Assembly: GCF_040706535.1 (NCBI RefSeq)
Contig: NZ_JAPDRJ010000005.1
Span: 62,001 to 126,000, forward strand
Direction: 5' to 3'
Source of the DNA: Lentisalinibacter orientalis
GTDB lineage: Bacteria; Pseudomonadota; Gammaproteobacteria; Steroidobacterales; Woeseiaceae
Length of the DNA: 64,000 nucleotides
Shown: positions 59,745 through 64,000 of the stretch, one piece after another
Layout of the letters: every line of letters starts with the position of its first letter
Position numbering within the stretch: position 1 is the first letter of the stretch
Made by a program: the position numbers and the translations under genes
The notes under the pieces: model-generated
The model's input: the letters and a program-made list of their open reading frames with translations, nothing else
Told to the model about the DNA's origin: nothing
Database searches by the model: none

Positions 59745-61155
59745 TCCTGCGGCGCCGGCCCGGCGTCCGGCCGGAGACCGGCTGCCGGCACCAGGCACAA
59801 TAATTCCAGAATTCCGCCGCGATGCCCCAGCCGCAGGAGCTGCAGCACCGGTCGGAGCCGGGCAGCGCCCACTTGCGCTTCACCTTGGCGCGGCACCAGG
59901 GGCAGTAACGCATGAAGGGCATCAGCGGACCGCCGCAGCGCTTGTTGGCGCAGCGGGCCGTATAGCGGCGGTCGCTGTAATGCCGGTTGGTCTCTTTCTC
60001 GAAGCCCGGCCCGTAGCACCAGGCGCAATAGTCCCAGTCCAGCTTCACGCCCCGCTCGCAGCGGGGACAGTGAGCCGGGAACGTGCGCGTGTCGCCGGCG
60101 GCCGGGTTGTCGGCGCCGCACCAGGGGCAGGCCTGCATCACCTCGGCCACCGGGCCCTCGCAGCGCCGGCATTGATGGCGGGTGTCCAGCACCTTGCGGT
60201 AGCGGCTCTGGAACTCCCGCCACTGCACCCGTTTCCAGACCGGCCCTTCCACCTTCGGGCTGCTGCGCCGGCGCTGGCGGCGCGCACGGCTGCGCGCCCG
60301 CTCGAACTCCGCGCGCATCTGCACGGCGTCGCGGGTGCGCGCGGAGATGTCCACCTGCATGGCCCGGCGCAGCACCTCCAGCAGGTCGCCGCTGGCGTGC
60401 TGGCGGGCCCGCTCGATGCCGGGCGGCGGCCAGTCGAAGGGCCATTCCGGCAGGCGCCCGGAGAACAGCTGGTAGAGCACGAGACCCAGCGAGAAGACGT
60501 CGGACTGGAACTTCGGTCTGCCCATGGCCTGCTCGGGAGCGATGTAGTCGATGGTGCCGGAACCCGACGCCTTCAGCGTGCGCAGGTTCAGTTTGGCGAA
60601 GCCGAAGTCGGACAGCCGCAGCCGATTGCCGGGGAAAATGATGAAATTCTCCGGCTTGATGTCGCAGTGGATAACCCGGTGCTCGTGGGCATGCGCCACC
60701 GCGGCCAGCGCCTGGGAGGCGAAGTCCATCCGCAGGCTCTGGGACATGCGCCTGACCAGGCGATCGGCCAGGGACTCCGTGCCGAGCGGCATCGAGATGA
60801 CGAAATGATCGCCGATGAAGCCGGCATCGTAGACGGGCAGAATGTTCGGGTGCTCGAACTTGGAGGCCATCCGCACTTCGTGCAGGAAGTCCTCGACGGC
60901 CGAGAGACTCCTGGCCGTGGTCAGCGGCACCTTCAGCGCGACGTGAGCCGAACGCACGGTATCGTAGGCCTGATACACGTTGGCGAGCGGCCCCTTCGAC
61001 AGGCAGCGGACGATGCGGTATTTACCGAGTTTCTGTCGCGCACGGAGCAATGCGTGCCGGTCCCCCCTGCTGGCCGGCCCCCCGGCCGGATATCCGTACG
61101 CTCCGGGAACCGGAGCGCCGGAGACGATGATTGGGCCTGGGCCGGGAGCCGTCAA
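59737..61155 (-). CDS. Ser/Thr protein kinase with four zinc-ribbon-like modules
   Basis: About 472 residues; the start is uncertain (TTG 61155 or TTG 61050, no ATG in the N-terminus). The kinase domain is intact: ALKV Lys, HCDIKPENFI, LSDFGFAKLN, and APEQAMGRPKFQSDV. After a basic linker the C-terminal ~160 residues contain eight CxxC-type knuckles in four pairs (QCRRCEG/ACPWCGA, HCPRCER/YCAWCYG, RCANKRCGG/YCPWCRA, CCSSCGW/YCAWCRQ). Kinases with zinc-ribbon tails linked to PP2C genes occur in TerY-P triads; here no TerY vWA is adjacent. The stop overlaps the PP2C start. Confidence 0.88.
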   Translation of the reverse strand: MTAPGPGPIIVSGAPVPGAYGYPAGGPASRGDRHALLRARQKLGKYRIVRCLSKGPLANVYQAYDTVRSAHVALKVPLTTARSLSAVEDFLHEVRMASKFEHPNILPVYDAGFIGDHFVISMPLGTESLADRLVRRMSQSLRMDFASQALAAVAHAHEHRVIHCDIKPENFIIFPGNRLRLSDFGFAKLNLRTLKASGSGTIDYIAPEQAMGRPKFQSDVFSLGLVLYQLFSGRLPEWPFDWPPPGIERARQHASGDLLEVLRRAMQVDISARTRDAVQMRAEFERARSRARRQRRRSSPKVEGPVWKRVQWREFQSRYRKVLDTRHQCRRCEGPVAEVMQACPWCGADNPAAGDTRTFPAHCPRCERGVKLDWDYCAWCYGPGFEKETNRHYSDRRYTARCANKRCGGPLMPFMRYCPWCRAKVKRKWALPGSDRCCSSCGWGIAAEFWNYCAWCRQPVSGRTPGRRRRNG

Positions 61156-61173
61156 GTCGGGGTACGCCGTACC

Positions 61174-62355
61174 TCAGAGCACCTCGAACAGCCCGGCCGC
61201 GCCCATGCCGCCGCCGATGCACATGGTGCACACCACGTAGCGGGCGCCGCGTCGGCGCCCCTCGATCAGCGCATGGCCCACCATGCGGGCACCGGACATG
61301 CCGTAGGGGTGGCCGATGGAGATCGAGCCGCCGTTGACGTTCAGCAGTTCGTTCGGGATGCCCAGCTTGTCGCGGCAGTAGATCACCTGCACCGCGAAGG
61401 CCTCGTTGAGTTCCCACAGGCCGATGTCGTCCATCTTCAGCCCGGTGCGCTCGAGCAGCTTCGGCACCGCGAACACGGGGCCGATGCCCATCTCGTCCGG
61501 AGCAGTGCCGGCCACGGCGATGCCGCGATAGATGCCCAGGGGCTCCAGCCCCCGTTTCTCGGCGAGCTTGGAGTCCATCACCACGCAGGCGGAGGCGCCG
61601 TCGGAGAGCTGGCTCGCGTTGCCGGCGGTGATCACGCCGCCCTCGAAGACCGGACTGAGGCTCGCCAGACCTTCGGCGGTGGTACCGGGCCGGTTGCCCT
61701 CGTCCTTCTCCAGCGTGACCTCTTCGAAGCTGATCTCCTTGGTCTCCTTGTCCATCACGCCCTTGGTCGTGGTCATCGGGACGATCTCGTCGTCGAAAGC
61801 CCCTGCCTCCTGACCGGCGGCGGTACGCATCTGGCTCTGCAGACCGTACTCGTCCTGCTGCTCCCGGCTGATGCCGTAACGCCTGGCGACCACCTCGGCA
61901 GTCTCCAGCATCGACATGTAGATGTGCTCGCTGGCGGCGATCACGTTCGGGTCCTTGGCACGGTAGGTATTCATGTGCTCGTTCTGGACCAGGCTGATCG
62001 ACTCCAGCCCGCCGCCGACCACGATGGGCATGTTGTCGTGCAGCACCTGCTTGGCGGCGATGGCAATGGCCATCATGCCGGACGAACACTGCCGATCCAC
62101 GGACATACCGCTGACGGTCTCCGGCAGGCCGGCGGCGAGCAGCGCCTGGCGGGCGACGTTCTGACCGCTGGAGCCCTGCTGCATCGCGCAGCCCATGATC
62201 ACGTCGTCCACCTCGGCCGGGTCGACGCCGGCCCGCTTCACCGCCTCGCGGATGGGATGGGCCGCCAGTGTCTGGGCCTGGGTGTTGTTGAAGGCGCCCC
62301 GATAGGCCTTGCCGATGGGCGTGCGCGCCGTGGATACGATTACCGCTTCTTTCAC
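61174..62355 (-). CDS. acetyl-CoA acetyltransferase/3-ketoacyl-CoA thiolase
   Basis: 393 residues. Active-site Cys in DRQCSSGMMAIA, the His in GHPYGMSGARM, and the second Cys in CTMCIGGGMGAAG; complete for a thiolase. It cleaves 3-ketoacyl-CoA or condenses acetyl-CoA; the operon context (ACAD, SDR, MaoC) favours beta-oxidation. It precedes the kinase gene by 18 bases on the same strand. Confidence 0.95.
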   Translation of the reverse strand: MKEAVIVSTARTPIGKAYRGAFNNTQAQTLAAHPIREAVKRAGVDPAEVDDVIMGCAMQQGSSGQNVARQALLAAGLPETVSGMSVDRQCSSGMMAIAIAAKQVLHDNMPIVVGGGLESISLVQNEHMNTYRAKDPNVIAASEHIYMSMLETAEVVARRYGISREQQDEYGLQSQMRTAAGQEAGAFDDEIVPMTTTKGVMDKETKEISFEEVTLEKDEGNRPGTTAEGLASLSPVFEGGVITAGNASQLSDGASACVVMDSKLAEKRGLEPLGIYRGIAVAGTAPDEMGIGPVFAVPKLLERTGLKMDDIGLWELNEAFAVQVIYCRDKLGIPNELLNVNGGSISIGHPYGMSGARMVGHALIEGRRRGARYVVCTMCIGGGMGAAGLFEVL

Positions 62356-62413
62356 TGCCTTTCTCCCGGCGGGCGCCCGCGCCCGCCTGTCGATGTTCCG
62401 TGGAGACGGGCGC

Positions 62414-63334
62414 TCAGCCCGTCTTGATGCCCAGCTCCTTCGCCGCGCGGGTGAGGAACTTCATGCTCTGGCCGCTGCCGTCCTGGTACTCCTCGGCGCC
62501 GGTCTTGTCCGCGATCTTCTCCCAGCTCGCGGCCACGTGATCGGCGTCGCGCTCGTCGGGCGCCAGCCAGATGCCCGGCGTCTCCTCCAGATACACGCGG
62601 GCATAGCCGCCCGCCCCGGCCGAGATGATCTGCCGGCTCGGCGCGTCCGGGCTCACCATGAACACCACGGCGGGCGTGACGTATTCCGGCTGCAGCAGCG
62701 CCAGCGCCTCTTCGGGCATGAGCCCCTCGGTCATGCGGGTGGCTGCGACCGGTGCCAGGCAATTCACGCGGATGTCGTACTTCTGGCCTTCCAGGTGCAG
62801 CGTGTTCATGAAACCCACCACGCCGAGCTTGGCGGCGCCGTAGTTCGACTGGCCGAAGTTGCCGTACAGGCCGGTGGACGACGTGGTCATGACGATGCGG
62901 CCGTATTTCTGCTCGCGCATGATCTCCCACGCCGCTTTGGTGCAGTTCACCGAACCCATGAGGTGCACGTCGACGACCAGCTGGAAGTCCTCGAGGTCCA
63001 CCTTCGCGAAGCTCTTGTCACGCAGGATTCCCGCGTTGTTGACCAGCACGTCCACGCGGCCCCACTTGTCCATGGCCGCGGCCACCATCGCCTGGACCTG
63101 CTCGTAGTCGGCCACGTTGGCGCCGTCTGCGATGGCCTCGCCGCCGGCGGCCTCGATCTCGGCCACCACGGCCTCGGCGGCCTCGCTGGAGCCGCCGCTG
63201 CCGTCCCGGGCTCCGCCCAGATCGTTCACCACCACTTTCGCACCGCGGCGGGCGAGTTCCAGGGCGTGACAGCGCCCCAGGCCGCCGCCGGCGCCCGTCA
63301 CGATAGCCACCTGATCGTCGAATCGGATCGTCAC
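62414..63334 (-). CDS. SDR-family 3-hydroxyacyl-CoA dehydrogenase-like
   Basis: 306 residues. Rossmann motif IVTGAGGGLGRCHALELARRG, NNAGILRDKSFA, and the catalytic S..Y..K as SSTGLYGNFGQSNYGAAKLG. The DLGGARDGSGGSSEAAEAVV insertion and C-terminal extension resemble the (3R)-hydroxyacyl-CoA dehydrogenase part of peroxisomal-type MFE-2. With the MaoC gene upstream it could form the hydratase/dehydrogenase half of a beta-oxidation cycle using R-hydroxyacyl-CoA. Confidence 0.9.
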   Translation of the reverse strand: MTIRFDDQVAIVTGAGGGLGRCHALELARRGAKVVVNDLGGARDGSGGSSEAAEAVVAEIEAAGGEAIADGANVADYEQVQAMVAAAMDKWGRVDVLVNNAGILRDKSFAKVDLEDFQLVVDVHLMGSVNCTKAAWEIMREQKYGRIVMTTSSTGLYGNFGQSNYGAAKLGVVGFMNTLHLEGQKYDIRVNCLAPVAATRMTEGLMPEEALALLQPEYVTPAVVFMVSPDAPSRQIISAGAGGYARVYLEETPGIWLAPDERDADHVAASWEKIADKTGAEEYQDGSGQSMKFLTRAAKELGIKTG

Positions 63335-63347
63335 TTCAGCCTCCCTT

Positions 63348-63377
63348 GGTCAATCGGTTGCCGGTCAATCGGTTGCC
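63348..63377. repeat. 15-bp tandem duplication between maoC-like and SDR genes
   Basis: ggtcaatcggttgcc is repeated exactly, twice, side by side (63348-63362, 63363-63377) in the 48-base intergenic gap. Likely a recent small duplication; it lengthens the spacing before the SDR start. Confidence 0.85.
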
Positions 63378-63382
63378 GCGGC

Positions 63383-63844
63383 TCACTGCACGAAGTACAG
63401 GGCCAGCGTCTCGGCCACCAGGGCCGGTTTCTCTTCGCCCCTGATCTCCACCGTCACCTCGGACGTGGTCAGGATCTGGCCCGGCTTCTTCTCGTTCACT
63501 TCCTTCAGCTTCACGTGGGCGCGCACCTCGCTGCCCACCTTCACCGGCTGCAGGAAACGGACCTTGTTCGAGCCGTAGTTGATGGCCATGGCGATGCCCT
63601 CGGGGATCACGCCGCACTGCCCGGTGAGGTGGGGCAGCAGTGAGAGCGTGAGATAACCGTGGGCGATGGTCGTGCCGAACGGCGTCTGCGCCGCCTTCTC
63701 CTTGTCGACGTGGATGAACTGATGGTCGAGCGTGGCATCGGCGAAGGCGTCGATGCGCTCCTGCTCGATCTTCAGCCACTCCGACGGCGGCATGTCCCGG
63801 TCGATGTAATCGGCGAGCTTGTCTTTGGACACTGTTTCCGGCAT
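63383..63844 (-). CDS. MaoC-like (R)-specific enoyl-CoA hydratase
   Basis: 153 residues from ATG 63844, after AGGAGAGGGG. The hydratase motif is FADATLDHQFIHVDKEKA, with TPFGTTIAHGYLTLSLL; the Asp/His pair of R-hydratases is present (DxxxxH). The Tyr/Asn segment NYGSNKVRFLQPVKVGSEVR fits. It hydrates enoyl-CoA in the R configuration, matching the SDR gene behind it. It is the first gene of this minus-strand operon; the 156 bases beyond it (to the end of the window) show no clear gene. Confidence 0.93.
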   Translation of the reverse strand: MPETVSKDKLADYIDRDMPPSEWLKIEQERIDAFADATLDHQFIHVDKEKAAQTPFGTTIAHGYLTLSLLPHLTGQCGVIPEGIAMAINYGSNKVRFLQPVKVGSEVRAHVKLKEVNEKKPGQILTTSEVTVEIRGEEKPALVAETLALYFVQ

Positions 63845-64000
63845 GTCCCCTCTCCTGCTTCTGAGACTGGATATCGGCGGGCCGGCACGGTCCGCCACGG
63901 TCTTGCCGGGCGCCTTGTTCTTCGCACGCGGAGCCGCCTGGGCGCCTCGGCGGACGCCAAGTGTACCCGAGATGCGGGCCCGGGGGCGCGGCGGCATCCG

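Noticed and set aside
59980..62427. Long plus-strand open frame across kinase and thiolase
   Set aside because: Both minus-strand genes have intact family motifs; the opposite frame has none.
1..64000. tRNA, rRNA, prophage or integrase genes
   Set aside because: No sequence with the expected conserved structure was found in the intergenic spaces, and no integrase, portal or terminase-like protein is encoded.

Overview
The window is about 64 kb of GC-rich, densely coding chromosomal DNA. The gene set points to a gammaproteobacterium: icd is followed by aceK, there are TonB/ExbB-type energy transduction genes, a Spy/CpxP-like protein beside an OmpR-type two-component system, a PdsO-like OmpA protein, and an MFS transporter fused to PlsC. 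I see no rRNA, tRNA, CRISPR array, integrase or prophage. About 54 protein genes are supported. Long open frames opposite them are GC artefacts.

Left part (1-7.7 kb, minus strand): a tightly packed operon runs TlpA-like thioredoxin, small periplasmic protein, two very large TPR proteins, a TPR lipoprotein, a small secreted protein, ExbB and ExbD (cut by the window edge). Next come apbE and lemA, head to head with overlapping start codons, then an M48 protease with a long extra C-terminus, a SYLF protein, an EexN-like lipoprotein, the MFS-PlsC fusion, and a 1361-residue AAA ATPase / WD40 / P-domain protein divergent from a small RIO-like kinase (13-20 kb). A TonB-dependent receptor is translationally coupled to an 84-residue protein.

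Middle (22-42 kb): central metabolism. icd-aceK; a minus-strand ilvH-proB-proA-glpD run; ilvB divergent from its small-subunit gene; a dehydratase/DUF1838/aldehyde dehydrogenase set; and assorted enzymes. Between aceK and glpD lies a perfect 39-bp inverted repeat element (25877-26006) that supplies the last codons and the stop of glpD.

Right part (42.6-54.6 kb, minus strand): a nine-gene operon that I consider the most interesting locus. It encodes two S-rich or ordinary lipoproteins, a kinase-like protein with degenerate catalytic residues, a FHA-like/PEGA/SUMF-like membrane protein, a secreted acidic protein, a MotA/TolQ/ExbB-type channel protein, an Hsp70-like/FHA fusion, and two VWA proteins anchored by a MotB/ExbD-like helix carrying an Asp. 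This looks like an ion-driven, phospho-signalling envelope machine whose function I cannot name. It is followed (55-57.7 kb) by a Spy/CpxP-like gene divergent from a response regulator and sensor kinase.

Far right (57.7-63.8 kb, minus strand): a fatty-acid-oxidation-like operon (MaoC hydratase, SDR, thiolase, acyl-CoA dehydrogenase) with a zinc-ribbon Ser/Thr kinase and a PP2C phosphatase embedded in it by overlapping reading frames.
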